A stretch of DNA of 35,027 nt. It comes from CAYLSO01 sp964386525. Lineage in GTDB: Bacteria > Eisenbacteria > RBG-16-71-46 > DASYSL01. The notes below the pieces were generated by a model. That model did not search any database. It worked only from the letters and a program-made list of their open reading frames with translations, and had not been told where the DNA came from. Positions 7,053 to 15,179 of the stretch are shown piece after piece. A program made the translations under genes and the position numbers. The DNA lies in NCBI GenBank assembly GCA_964386525.1, contig CAYLSO010000169.1, positions 1 to 35,027 of the forward strand. Direction: 5' to 3'. Position 1 is the first letter of the stretch, and every line of letters begins with the position of its first letter.

Positions 7053-8614
7053 GCGATCGCCGGCTCCGCGACCGCGACCGGCGCCCCGTTGCCCTCTTCC
7101 TTCAGATACGCGTGCTCGTCGTGGTACAGCCCCCCCTCGGGCAGGAAGTCCCACAGCGGCCCGAGGTCGCGCCGCACGCGGTCGATGTAGAACTCCGGCA
7201 GGATCCGCGACTCGCCCTCGAAGTAGGCGCGGAAAGCGCGGTCTTCGCCGAGCTTCTTGCGGATCGCGGTGTGGTAGCGGATGCGCCCGAAGCCCTCCGA
7301 CGAGACGGCGCGCACCACGTTCATCCAGCGCGGGATGGCCTGGTCGATGGCGCGGTAGCGGGCGAAGATGGCCCGCCACGAGAAGCTGTGCCGGGAGACG
7401 TCGATGAGGTGGTCGTAGAACTCCGGCCAGCGGTAGTGCTTGGGCCGCACGTTCATGGCGTGGCTGTTGTTGAGGAAATGGTGGGGGAAGCCCAGCACGC
7501 GCCCGCTGCGCTGGTACTCCAGGTTGAGCGGCGCCGCCTGGCCGAAGGCCGAGAGCAGCGAGTAGGCCGGGAACGCGCCCGGCGTCATGTCCAGGAAGCG
7601 CTTGGTCAGCTCGAACGGCTCGGGACCCTGGTCGGAGTCGAGCCCGAAGACGAAGTTGGTCTGCACGTAGGGGATGTACTTGAGCACCAGGTTGACGTGC
7701 CGGGAGACCTGGCGGACCTTGTCCATCCCCGTCGCCTTGCCGGTCCTGGATTTGCCGCCCAGTTCATACCACGACTCGATCCCCGGCAGGATCGCTTTGA
7801 AGCCGTTCTTCCGCAGCCGCTGCAGGTGCGGCTCGGTGAGCAACGACAGGCTGCTCTCGGCGACGAAGTCGATGCTGTCCGGCGGCACCGCCTCCTCGAT
7901 GGCGCCCATGAAGTCGTCGAAGCGGATGCCGAAGTTGGGATCGTGCCAGCCGACGCGCGGCCGCTTCAGCTTGGTGCGCAGGAAGCGCAGGTCGTCGCGC
8001 ATCTGCTCGAAGCCCAGCGGCTGGTAGCTCACCGTGGAGTCGATGCAGAAGGGGCAGGAGTACGGGCAGCCCATGCTGCCGATCATCGGCACGATCTTGA
8101 GGGCCGGGGCGCGCTCCAGGATCGGCGTGATGAACTTCCAGCGCTCGCGCACCCCCGGCAGCGACGAGGGATGGCGCCCGGCGCAGAGCCGGCGGCCCAG
8201 CGGCCGGTGCGGGGCGCACTCGTCGAGGGCGGTCCGGAGCGTCGCCTTGTCGGTGAAGCCGAAGACGTAGTCGAAGTGGCGCTGCGCGTCCTGCGGATAG
8301 CAGCGGGCGTGGGGGCCGCCGATGGCGGTGATCACGCCGCGGCGGCGCAGCAGGTTGCTGATGGAGTAGGCCAGTTGCGCCGACTGCGTGAAGGCGCTGA
8401 CGAAGACGAGGTCCACGTCCCCGGGGATCTGGGTGGCGAGATCCCCGAAGCCCGTGTAGCAGACGAGGCGGACCTCGTGGCCTGCTTCCTCGCACCAGAC
8501 GCCGAGGACCTGGGGCATGATGCTCGCGAGGTTGGGGTGCATGAGGCGCGCGTACAGCGCGCGCGTCGGGCCCCGGGCGACCAGGTCGACGATGCCGATG
8601 CGAAGCCTCCGCAT
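7049..8614 (-). CDS. B12-binding-domain radical SAM protein, function unknown
   Basis: 521 aa. Residues 1-140 look like a cobalamin-binding Rossmann domain (RIGIVDL at the start, AIGGPHARCYP at about 97-107). They lack a clear DxHxxG motif, so cobalamin would bind without the classical His ligand or not at all. The radical SAM cluster motif is Cys183-x3-Cys187-x2-Cys190 (GCPYSCPFC). HDPNFGIRF and PGIESW are further features of this broad family. The C-terminal 200 residues are Trp/Tyr/Arg-rich and without an assigned domain. I chose the ATG at 8614 because GAGAGAGG sits just upstream and the product then starts on the first strand of the fold; a longer frame to 8722 adds low-complexity sequence. 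No substrate or pathway partner is adjacent. Confidence 0.8.
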   Translation of the reverse strand: MRRLRIGIVDLVARGPTRALYARLMHPNLASIMPQVLGVWCEEAGHEVRLVCYTGFGDLATQIPGDVDLVFVSAFTQSAQLAYSISNLLRRRGVITAIGGPHARCYPQDAQRHFDYVFGFTDKATLRTALDECAPHRPLGRRLCAGRHPSSLPGVRERWKFITPILERAPALKIVPMIGSMGCPYSCPFCIDSTVSYQPLGFEQMRDDLRFLRTKLKRPRVGWHDPNFGIRFDDFMGAIEEAVPPDSIDFVAESSLSLLTEPHLQRLRKNGFKAILPGIESWYELGGKSRTGKATGMDKVRQVSRHVNLVLKYIPYVQTNFVFGLDSDQGPEPFELTKRFLDMTPGAFPAYSLLSAFGQAAPLNLEYQRSGRVLGFPHHFLNNSHAMNVRPKHYRWPEFYDHLIDVSRHSFSWRAIFARYRAIDQAIPRWMNVVRAVSSEGFGRIRYHTAIRKKLGEDRAFRAYFEGESRILPEFYIDRVRRDLGPLWDFLPEGGLYHDEHAYLKEEGNGAPVAVAEPAIA

Positions 8615-8640
8615 GGAGCCTCTCTCTCGCGGGGTGGGCT

Positions 8641-8649
8641 GGGGGGGGG
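8641..8649. repeat. G9 homopolymer tract (C9 on the coding strand)
   Basis: Nine consecutive G on the + strand, 27-35 bases upstream of the radical SAM start codon. On the minus strand it is a C9 run between a TTGACG hexamer (8661-8656) and the Shine-Dalgarno. Runs of this length can slip during replication, but no phase variation is demonstrated. Confidence 0.7.
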
Positions 8650-8721
8650 CGGCAACGTCAAAGAGGGTGGGGGAGGAAGGAAGCGCAAGCCCCTCGGAGG
8701 CGGGTCGCCGGACTCGTGACA

Positions 8722-8732
8722 AGATAATCTAC
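8722..8732 (-). promoter_or_regulatory. candidate -10 region for the radical SAM gene
   Basis: The minus strand reads TAGATT (8731-8726) within an AT-rich island in otherwise G+C-rich DNA. No good -35 is seen at the right distance. The resulting leader would be about 110 nt and would contain the C9 run. Confidence 0.25.
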
Positions 8733-8860
8733 CCTCGAGGCGGGCCCCGGCGTGAGGCGCAATCGGCCCGGCGGGGGCGTCCGATGCGTGGTTTTTGTCA
8801 ATTCTGGCGATGTTCTGCCGGGCCGGGGGGCGCGCAGGCGAAGCTCGACGCCCAAGGCTG

Positions 8861-8887
8861 AAAACGGCGCCGGGTCTCCCCGGCGCC
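8861..8887 (-). terminator. Rho-independent terminator of the debranching enzyme gene
   Basis: Perfect 9-bp inverted repeat GGCGCCGGG (8866-8874) / CCCGGCGCC (8879-8887) with a four-base loop. On the minus strand it is followed by GTTTTC, a short T tract. It begins 32 bp after the stop codon of the minus-strand gene at 8919-11006 and so fits as its terminator. Confidence 0.75.
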
Positions 8888-8918
8888 GCCTCCCACGATC
8901 GCGACCGGGTTCGGGGCT

Positions 8919-11006
8919 CTAGCGCTTCGCGGTCGCCAGCGCCCGCTTCGGGCGGGTCGTCTTCGGCTTCGCCTTCGCTTTGGTCGAGGTCTCGGCGGCC
9001 TTGCCGTCGCGGCTCGCGCCGCTCTCCGCCAGGACCACCTGCGTCAGGCGCAGGGCCTCGCCCACCGACCACGCCTGGAAGGGGCAGCCGCGCGGCGTGT
9101 GCGGCGGCTCGGCGTCGGCGATCTCGGGCAAGTGTCCGAGCCCCGCCTCGTCCATCCGCGCCAGCAGCGGCTCGAGGAAGCAGGCGCGCGCCTCCTGCTT
9201 GGCGGCGGCGGTGCCGCCGCGCACGCGCACCCAGGCCTCGACGAACGGTCCGAGAAGCCAAGGCCACGCCGTGCCCTGGTGGTAGGCCGCATCGCGCTGC
9301 CGGAGGTCACCTTCGTAGTGCGGCGCGTAGCCGGGCTCGCCGGGCGCCAGGGTGCGCAGCCCGAGCGGGGTGACCAGCCGCGCCTCCACGGCGTCCACCA
9401 CGCGGCGCGCCTGCTTGGTCTCGAGCAGGCTGATCGGCAGGCCGCCGGCGGCGAAGATCTGGTTGGGACGGAACGTCGCATCGGCCTCGCCGGCGCGCCC
9501 GTCGGGGTCCACGACGTCGAACAGGCAACCGGCTTCCTTGTTCCAGAAGCGCTGCCGGAACGAGGTCAGGCCGCGGAAGAAGAGCTCCTGCCAGCGCTTC
9601 TTGAGGCCCCCCTTGGCCAGCTCGGCGCCCACCGAGAGGGCGTTGAGCCACAGCGCCTGCACCTCGACCGGCTTGCCGGCGCGCGGCGTGACCAAGGAGT
9701 CGCCGACCTTGGCGTCCATCCAGGTGAGCTGCACCCCGGGCTCGCCGGCGCAGAGCAGGGCGTCGGAGTCGAGGCGGATGCCGTAGCGCGTGCCGCGCGC
9801 GTAGCCGTCGAGGACGGCCTCCACCGCCGCCGCCAGCGTGGCGCGGTCGCGCGCCGGGGCCTTCTTCTTCTGCGCGTCCAGGGCCCGCAGGTACTCGCCC
9901 ACCGCCACCACGTACCACAGGGAGGCGTCCACGGAATTGTAGTGCGGCGAATCGCCGCGGTCGGGGAAGCAGTTGGGCAGCATGCCCTCGGAGATGGCGT
10001 CGGCCCACTGCACCAGGATGTCGCGGGCCTCCTTGAGCCGTCCGGTGGCGAGGCACAGCCCGCGCAGGGAGATGAAGGTGTCGCGGCCCCAATCGGTGAA
10101 CCAGGGGTAGCCGGCGATCACCGTGCGGCCCTCGCCGCGGCGCACCAGGTAGGCGTCGGCAGCGCGGTGCAGGCGCGAGGCGAACTTGCGGCGGCGCGTG
10201 CGCTCGGCGGCGCGCAGCCGGCGGGCGGCCTCGGCAGCCGTGCCGCGGCGCGCCAACAGTTCCGCTTCGATGTCCACGGTGGCCAGGATCATCACCGCCT
10301 CGCCCCGGGAAAGGTCGAAGCGGAAGACGCCGGGCGAGCCGAGGTCCTCGACGCAGTCCAGCCCGCGGGCCCGCTCTTCGGTATAGAGGAAGTTGCGGTA
10401 CCAGTGCGGGTCCTGCGCGTAGTCGCCGTTCGACCAGGCGAGGATCTCGGGCAGGAACGGGTACGGCCGCCAGTAGACGCGCGCCCCGTCGGCGTCGGCG
10501 TCGAGCGCCGACTCGAAGCGGAAGTCGGCGTTCTCCTGGTGCAGGAGGTGCATGTCACGGCCGGAGAGCAGGGGCCGCACGTAGAGCACCCCGGCCCCCT
10601 TGCGCGCGCCGGGCGTCCAGCTCAGCACGGTCAGGGGGAAGCCGCCGGGCACCGTGACTTCGTGCTCGAGGGTGCGGCCGCCCGGCAGCTCGAGGTGCCA
10701 GCGCGGCCACGGCTCGGGCGAGAAGGACCGGACGCGCTCGGACCCGTCCGGGCTGACGACGTCGGGCACGTAGCGCTGCGAGGTGAGCGCCACGGTGCCG
10801 TCGGGCGTGTCCAGCCAGGCCTCGACGCCGTTGACCAGGACGGCGCGCCCGGTGGGCGGCGTGGTGGCGGAGAGCAACAGCGCGTGGTAGCGCCGCGTGC
10901 GCAGGCCGGAGACGGTCCCCGAAGCGAACCCGCCCAGGCCGTCGGCCTCCAGCCATTCGGCGGTGGGCGGGAGGTTCGTGCGGCCGGCGTCGTCGTTCAC
11001 GTCCAT
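8919..11006 (-). CDS. glycogen debranching enzyme / amylo-alpha-1,6-glucosidase, GH133 type
   Basis: 695 aa. The N-terminal domain (about 1-240) starts WLEADGLGGFASGTVSGLRTRR, the hallmark of the debranching-enzyme N-domain. The C-terminal (alpha/alpha)6 catalytic domain carries GYPWFTDWGRDTFISLRG, YNSVDASLWYV, LTWMDAKVGDS, GKPVEVQALWLNAL and YHQGTAWPWLLGPFVEAW, matching the GH133 family that hydrolyses alpha-1,6 branch points of glycogen. About 35 residues at the C-terminus form a Lys/Ala/Thr-rich tail (KAKAKPKTTRPKR) outside the enzyme fold. GGAAGGATAGGAC precedes the ATG. It has its own terminator at 8861-8887 and no other glycogen gene nearby, so it is probably monocistronic. Confidence 0.92.
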   Translation of the reverse strand: MDVNDDAGRTNLPPTAEWLEADGLGGFASGTVSGLRTRRYHALLLSATTPPTGRAVLVNGVEAWLDTPDGTVALTSQRYVPDVVSPDGSERVRSFSPEPWPRWHLELPGGRTLEHEVTVPGGFPLTVLSWTPGARKGAGVLYVRPLLSGRDMHLLHQENADFRFESALDADADGARVYWRPYPFLPEILAWSNGDYAQDPHWYRNFLYTEERARGLDCVEDLGSPGVFRFDLSRGEAVMILATVDIEAELLARRGTAAEAARRLRAAERTRRRKFASRLHRAADAYLVRRGEGRTVIAGYPWFTDWGRDTFISLRGLCLATGRLKEARDILVQWADAISEGMLPNCFPDRGDSPHYNSVDASLWYVVAVGEYLRALDAQKKKAPARDRATLAAAVEAVLDGYARGTRYGIRLDSDALLCAGEPGVQLTWMDAKVGDSLVTPRAGKPVEVQALWLNALSVGAELAKGGLKKRWQELFFRGLTSFRQRFWNKEAGCLFDVVDPDGRAGEADATFRPNQIFAAGGLPISLLETKQARRVVDAVEARLVTPLGLRTLAPGEPGYAPHYEGDLRQRDAAYHQGTAWPWLLGPFVEAWVRVRGGTAAAKQEARACFLEPLLARMDEAGLGHLPEIADAEPPHTPRGCPFQAWSVGEALRLTQVVLAESGASRDGKAAETSTKAKAKPKTTRPKRALATAKR

Positions 11007-11097
11007 GTCCTATCCTTCCGGAACGCGGTGCGACCCCGTTCGGGAGCCCGCGGTGAGGTGCTTTTCGGCCGGCGCGATCACGGCCGGAGAGGTCGCG

Positions 11098-11103
11098 AGG
11101 ATA
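11098..11103 (-). promoter_or_regulatory. candidate -10 element for the debranching enzyme gene
   Basis: TATCCT on the minus strand, about 92 bases before the ATG, within a local AT-rich stretch (GAATATCC). The same hexamer is found upstream of ffh at 15859. No recognisable -35 accompanies it. Confidence 0.25.
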
Positions 11104-11163
11104 TTCGTCGAAGCGCGGAGGGATTTCCAGTGCGAAGATGGGCGATCGCCGTCCGCGTGACGC

Positions 11164-11227
11164 GGCGCCGGCGGGGGGCGGCGCCGGGGGCGGCGCCGGA
11201 CTGCGGCGCCGGCGGGGGCGGCGCCGG
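11164..11227. repeat. five-copy GGCGCCGG array in an intergenic region
   Basis: Five exact copies of the octamer GGCGCCGG start at 11164, 11180, 11192, 11205 and 11220, separated by G-rich spacers of 4-8 bases (GCGGGG-like). Each copy contains the palindrome GGCGCC, so many alternative hairpins are possible. The array lies just past the stop of the minus-strand SRPBCC gene (11248) and about 160 bp upstream of the debranching enzyme gene, so it could act as a terminator-like block. No T tract follows on either strand. Confidence 0.7.
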
Positions 11228-11247
11228 CGGCGGGCGGCGAGTCCCCG

Positions 11248-11802
11248 CTAGGCCGGGAACGACTCCTCGCGCAGCCGCTTCTCGAGATTGGCGAGCGCGG
11301 CGCGATAGTCGGCCTCGTGGCGCTTGCGGATGGTGAGCAGCGAGAAGACGCGTCCCAGCGCGCCGCGCCCGGAGAACCACAGGACGCCGGTCACCGCCGT
11401 GCCCCCGTCGGCGGGGGCGAGGCGGAACTCGCTGCGCGCCTCGGTCCACAGGACCTCGCGGCCGTCGCGCGTCTCGCGGCCGTGGGTCAGCTCGAGGCGC
11501 TGGTTCTCCTCCCAGCGCGTCGCCTGCTCCTCGCGCTCCCCGGGCTGGCCGCGCACGTCGAGAGCCACGCGGCGGCGCTGTCCCACGCCGCGCTCCGGGC
11601 CGCCGGCGTGCACGCAGTCGGCCACGTAGGGGAAGAAGTGCGGGAAGCGCGCGGGATCGCTGAGATACGCCCAGACGCGCTCGGGCGGCGCCGGCACGAC
11701 GCGCGTCACCTTCACCTGGTAGCGGCGCGGGGCGGCGTAGACGAGCAGCAGGAAGGCGAGCCCGACGAGCAGGATGTAGGCGATGGTATATCCGATGACC
11801 AC
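11248..11802 (-). CDS. membrane-anchored SRPBCC (START-like) family protein
   Basis: 184 aa. A GTG start is supported by GAGGAG seven bases upstream. Residues 1-26 form an N-terminal membrane anchor (VIGYTIAYILLVGLAFLLLVYA). The rest is a START-like lipid/ligand-binding fold: VKVTRVVPAPPERVWAYLSD is the typical first strand and helix of SRPBCC proteins, and the C-terminal helix LTIRKRHEADYRAALANLEKRL closes the pocket. Members bind hydrophobic ligands or act as cyclases; no ligand can be inferred here. A good promoter lies at 11848-11876, so the gene is probably transcribed on its own, reading toward the GGCGCCGG array. Confidence 0.82.
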   Translation of the reverse strand: MVIGYTIAYILLVGLAFLLLVYAAPRRYQVKVTRVVPAPPERVWAYLSDPARFPHFFPYVADCVHAGGPERGVGQRRRVALDVRGQPGEREEQATRWEENQRLELTHGRETRDGREVLWTEARSEFRLAPADGGTAVTGVLWFSGRGALGRVFSLLTIRKRHEADYRAALANLEKRLREESFPA

Positions 11803-11847
11803 GGCGACTCCTCGGCTGGGGTTGGCGGCAGCGGCAGCCAGGCGATG

Positions 11848-11876
11848 AAACTAGCAAGCCGGGGCGGTCCGGGCAA
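11848..11876 (-). promoter_or_regulatory. sigma-70-like promoter of the SRPBCC gene
   Basis: On the minus strand TTGCCC (11876-11871), a 17-bp spacer, then TAGTTT (11853-11848). The start codon is 46 bases downstream of the -10 element. Spacing and hexamers are acceptable matches to the TTGACA/TATAAT consensus. Confidence 0.5.
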
Positions 11877-11903
11877 ACCCGGGCCGGCCCGGCGGCGGCC
11901 GGC

Positions 11904-12713
11904 TCAGCCCCGCGCCGCCTCGACCAGGGCGCGCACGCGCTCGCGGTCCACCGGCGCCGCGACCCGGCCGTCGCGCTTGAGCCAGGTGCCCACCAGCGCG
12001 CCGTGCGCCTCGCGCAGGGCGCGCGCCACGGTGCGGTCGGTCACTCCGCTGGCCACCAGGACCGGCGCCTCGGGCACCGCCTCGCGCACCCGGTTCAGGT
12101 CGTCGAACGAGGTCTCGCGGCCGGTGCCGCTGCCGGTGACCAGCAGGACGTCGGCGCGGCCGCGGCGGAAGGTGTCCTCGGCCATCTGCCCGAGGTCGTA
12201 GGGAGACAGGGGGCTGGCGTGCTTGACGTCCACGTCGGCGAAGAGGAGCGGCGCCTGGTCGTCGGCCCGCGCCCACAGCCGCTCGCGCAAGCGCAGCGTC
12301 TCGTGCGCCCGGCCCTGCACCAGGCCCTGGTCGGTGACGCTGGCGCCGGTGTGCACGTTGACCCGGATGAACTCCGCCCCGCAGGCGGCGGCCAGCGCCA
12401 GAGCGGCGGCCGCGTCGTTGCGCAGCACGTTGGCGCCCACCGGGAAGCGCACGGCGCGCCGCACCTCGGCGAGGATCACGGCCATGGCGGCCACCGTCTC
12501 GGCGGGGGCCGCGTCGGGGTAGTAGGGGGCGTCGAAGAAGTTCTCGACCACCGCCCCGTCCATGCCGCCCGACTCGAGCGCCAGGGCGTCCTCGACCGCC
12601 CGGCGCACCAGCTCTTCCATGGAGTCCTGGAAGCCGGGGCTGCCGGGAAGGGCGCCCAGGTGGACCATGCCGACCAGCACGCGCGGCTTGCCAAAGAGGC
12701 CTTCGAGTCCCAT
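11904..12713 (-). CDS. BtpA/SgcQ family protein
   Basis: 269 aa predicted TIM-barrel protein. Start ATG at 12713 has GGGAGGT six bases upstream; the longer open frame above it is low-complexity. Recognisable family segments are VGMVHLGALPGSPGF, GGMDGAVVENFFDAPY, PVGANVLRND, FIRVNVHTGASVTDQGLVQGRA, DVKHASPLSPYDL, VTGSGTGRETSFDDL and GTWLKRDG. BtpA was described as a photosystem I biogenesis factor in cyanobacteria, while SgcQ sits in an E. coli sugar cluster. The activity of most homologues, including this one, is not established; phosphate-binding loops suggest a sugar-phosphate or nucleotide substrate. Divergent from the uracil-DNA glycosylase gene. Confidence 0.88.
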   Translation of the reverse strand: MGLEGLFGKPRVLVGMVHLGALPGSPGFQDSMEELVRRAVEDALALESGGMDGAVVENFFDAPYYPDAAPAETVAAMAVILAEVRRAVRFPVGANVLRNDAAAALALAAACGAEFIRVNVHTGASVTDQGLVQGRAHETLRLRERLWARADDQAPLLFADVDVKHASPLSPYDLGQMAEDTFRRGRADVLLVTGSGTGRETSFDDLNRVREAVPEAPVLVASGVTDRTVARALREAHGALVGTWLKRDGRVAAPVDRERVRALVEAARG

Positions 12714-12820
12714 GCTACCTCCCGGTTTCGATCCGACCTGCTGCCCGGACCCCGCGGCGCCCGAAGCGATCCGGCGGCGCGCGGGCCGAGGTCGCGGGGG
12801 ACGCTGCCCGGAGCGCCCGA

Positions 12821-12848
12821 ACCATAGCAGCCCGGCGGTGGCGCGCAA
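12821..12848 (-). promoter_or_regulatory. candidate promoter of the BtpA-family gene
   Basis: Minus strand TTGCGC (12848-12843), 16-bp spacer, TATGGT (12826-12821). It would give a leader of about 100 nt. It lies in the 163-bp divergent region shared with the glycosylase gene, for which I see no clear promoter. Confidence 0.4.
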
Positions 12849-12876
12849 GGCGCCGCCGGCGGCTGCGGAGGACGAG

Positions 12877-13659
12877 TTGCCCCCCACCCGCGTACCCGCC
12901 CGCCCGGCTCGACCCGCTGCCGGCGCTGCCGGGGCGGCGCTCACCCGCCTCGCGCGCCGGATCCCGGCCTGCGAGTTCTGCCCTCGCCTGCGCGCCCACT
13001 GCCGCGAGGTGGCGCGCGTGCGCCGCCGCGCCTACCGCGACCAGACCTACTGGGGCCGCCCGGTGCCGGGCTTCGGCGACCCCGGCGCGCGGCTCGTGCT
13101 GGTCGGCCTGGCGCCGGCCGCGCACGGCGGCAACCGCACCGGGCGCATCTTCACCGGCGACCGCTCCGGCGACTGGCTCTACGGCGCGCTGCACCGTCAC
13201 GGCTTCGCCAATCAGCCCACGTCCACCGACCGCGGCGACGGCCTGCGTCTGTCGCGCGCCTACGTCACCGCCGCCGCCCGCTGCGCGCCGCCGGCCAACC
13301 GGCCGAGCCGCGATGAGCTGGACCGCTGCCGGCCTTATCTGGCTGCCGAACTGGACGCGCTCCGCCAGGCGCGCGTGGTGATCGCGCTCGGCAGTGTGGC
13401 CTGGGAATGCGTGCTGCGCGTGTGGGCGGAGGCCGGCCGCGGGCTGCCGCGCCCGCGCCCCCGTTTCGGTCACGCGGCCGAGGTGAGCCTCGCGCCGGAC
13501 CTGCCCGTCCTCCTCGGCTCGTACCACCCCAGCCAGCAGAACACGCTCACCCGGCGGCTTACGCGCCCCATGTTCGACGCCGTCTTCGCGCGAGCGCGCG
13601 AGCTGCTCGCCGCGCGGCGGGCGGCGGCTGCCCGGCCCAACCCCCGAGGTCCGCGATGA
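12877..13659 (+). CDS. family 5 (UdgB-type) uracil-DNA glycosylase
   Basis: Excises uracil and some other deaminated bases from DNA. 260 aa from a TTG start at 12877, chosen because GGAGG lies five bases upstream and the first iron-sulfur cysteines follow soon after; an in-frame GTG at 12838 has no such site. Motif A, GLAPAAHGGNRTGRIFTGD, with Ala where family 4 has Glu, and motif B, SYHPSQQNT, are diagnostic for family 5. Four cysteines, Cys32, Cys35, Cys136 and Cys151, fit the [4Fe-4S] ligands. The stop overlaps the next gene's start (ATGA), so it is coupled to a membrane protein with no obvious repair role. Confidence 0.92.
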   Translation: MPPTRVPARPARPAAGAAGAALTRLARRIPACEFCPRLRAHCREVARVRRRAYRDQTYWGRPVPGFGDPGARLVLVGLAPAAHGGNRTGRIFTGDRSGDWLYGALHRHGFANQPTSTDRGDGLRLSRAYVTAAARCAPPANRPSRDELDRCRPYLAAELDALRQARVVIALGSVAWECVLRVWAEAGRGLPRPRPRFGHAAEVSLAPDLPVLLGSYHPSQQNTLTRRLTRPMFDAVFARARELLAARRAAAARPNPRGPR

Positions 13660-15179
13660 CCCACTCCGGTCACGGTGCCAAGCGCCGCGCCGACTCCGCC
13701 CGCCCGCCCGCCCGCCGCTCGAGCCGCCTGGCCCCCGGCTGGCCGCGCCGGCTGTCGAACCCGTTCACCGACGGCGGGGCGCTGGCGGTGGCGGCGACGG
13801 TGCTCGCGAGCCGCGTGCTCTACCTGCTGCTCACGCGCTTCGTCCTCGACGACGCGCTGATCACCGCGCGCTACGGGCGCAACCTGGCGCACGGGCTGGG
13901 GCTGGCGTTCAACGCCGGCGAGCCGTCGTACGGTTTCACCAGCCCCGCCTGGGTGGCGCTCTCCGCGATCGGGACGCTGCTGCACGCCGACCCGCACGCC
14001 TGGCTCGGCGGCCTGGCCATCGCCTGCGACGCGGCGACCGCCTACATCGCCGCCTTGCTCGTGGTCTCGCTGTGGGGGCGGGTGGCGCTGGCGGCGCTGC
14101 TGGCGGCGTGGCCGGTGCTGGTCACTTCCTCGGTGGGCGGCATGGAGACCTCGCTGCTCGGGCTCTGTGCGGTGGCGTGGTGGGGGCGCGTGCGGCCCAC
14201 CGAGGCGGCGGCCCTGGCCCCGCTGGTGCGCCCGGAGGGCTGGTTGCTGGTGCTCGCCCATCTGCTGCGGGAGCGGCGGGCGTCGGCGCTCGTGGCGGTC
14301 GTGCCGGGGCTCCTCTGGCACGGGGCGGCGTGGGCCATGTTCGGCTCGCCGCTGCCGCTGTCGGCCGAGGCCAAGCGCATCGTCTACGGCGGCTCGCGCT
14401 GGGACCGCACGGTGTCGTGGATCTACCACCTGGGGCAACTGCCGGTGCACGAGGCGCGGCCCTTGAAGAGCGCCATGGTGGTGGCGAGCGCCTCCCTATG
14501 GCTGACCGCGCTGGCCTGCACGCGCGGCGGACGCAGCTGGGGGCTGGGGCTGGCGCTGGGCTGGATCGCCTGCCTCATCCTCGCCGGCGCGCCGGTCTTC
14601 GACTGGTATCTGGCGCTGCCGTACCTGCTGATCATCGTCTCCGCCTGCCGCTCGGAGGTCCTCGGCCGCTGGCGCGTGGGCGCGGCGTTCCTGGTGCTGA
14701 ACGCCGTGTTCCTCTTCGTGTGGGTCGTGCAGGACGGCATCGACCAGCGGCGCCTGCTCGACCGCACCTGGCGCGACGCCGCGGGCTACGTGGCCAAGTT
14801 CCCCGGGGCCAAGAGCGTGTTCGCCGAGGCGGTGGGGGTGCTGGGCTGGGAGTTCCGCGGCGCGGTCTACGACGAGATCGGCATCGTCACGCCGCGCCTG
14901 TCCGCGTTCCGCCAGACGAGCGACGGCTGGTACTACCGCGCCGTCGCGGGCCTGCGGCCCGACGCGCTGATCGTGCGGCCCCTGTTCTTCTACCGCAACA
15001 CGCCGGCGGCGGGCGTGGCCAACCCCTTCCTCGACGAGAGCCAGTTCCAGGAGATCGGGAGGGAGTACGCCGAGATGGCCGACTTCCGGGACACGACCCA
15101 GTACGCCGCGCCCGGCGGGGCCTGGGTGCGCGTGCTCGTGCGTCGGGATCTGGCCGGGGCCCAAGGAGCCACGCCATGA
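13656..15179 (+). CDS. polytopic GT-C-like membrane protein
   Basis: 507 aa. After a basic cytoplasmic head (1-40) there are about nine hydrophobic segments up to residue 360, then a soluble C-terminal domain of about 140 residues. The first loop reads FVLDDALITARYGRNLAHGLG, then FNAGEPSYGFTSPAW. An acidic DD pair (Asp65-Asp66) followed by R-Y-x-R-N-L resembles the catalytic loop of GT-C polyprenyl-phosphate-sugar transferases such as mycobacterial AftB. The C-terminal part (AKSVFAEAVGVLGWEFRG...DEIGIVTPR) resembles domains of the same wider family. Donor and acceptor are unknown. Translationally coupled to the glycosylase upstream and the GNAT downstream. Confidence 0.75.
   Translation: MTHSGHGAKRRADSARPPARRSSRLAPGWPRRLSNPFTDGGALAVAATVLASRVLYLLLTRFVLDDALITARYGRNLAHGLGLAFNAGEPSYGFTSPAWVALSAIGTLLHADPHAWLGGLAIACDAATAYIAALLVVSLWGRVALAALLAAWPVLVTSSVGGMETSLLGLCAVAWWGRVRPTEAAALAPLVRPEGWLLVLAHLLRERRASALVAVVPGLLWHGAAWAMFGSPLPLSAEAKRIVYGGSRWDRTVSWIYHLGQLPVHEARPLKSAMVVASASLWLTALACTRGGRSWGLGLALGWIACLILAGAPVFDWYLALPYLLIIVSACRSEVLGRWRVGAAFLVLNAVFLFVWVVQDGIDQRRLLDRTWRDAAGYVAKFPGAKSVFAEAVGVLGWEFRGAVYDEIGIVTPRLSAFRQTSDGWYYRAVAGLRPDALIVRPLFFYRNTPAAGVANPFLDESQFQEIGREYAEMADFRDTTQYAAPGGAWVRVLVRRDLAGAQGATP

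Larger units (their letters stand above)
8615..8918. other. intergenic region between two minus-strand genes
   Basis: 304 bp without a convincing gene. Read on the minus strand it holds, in order, a terminator for the debranching enzyme gene (8861-8887), a comparatively AT-rich patch (AAGATAATCTA at 8721-8731) that may be the promoter of the radical SAM gene, and a run of nine C (G9 on the + strand, 8641-8649) in the leader of that gene. The short open frames across it are Pro/Arg-rich and have no ribosome-binding site. Confidence 0.6.

Noticed and set aside
11164..11227. CRISPR-like or G-quadruplex reading of the repeat array
   Set aside because: Repeats are only 8 bp with 4-8 bp similar spacers, unlike CRISPR; the G runs are too unevenly spaced for a convincing four-tract quadruplex.
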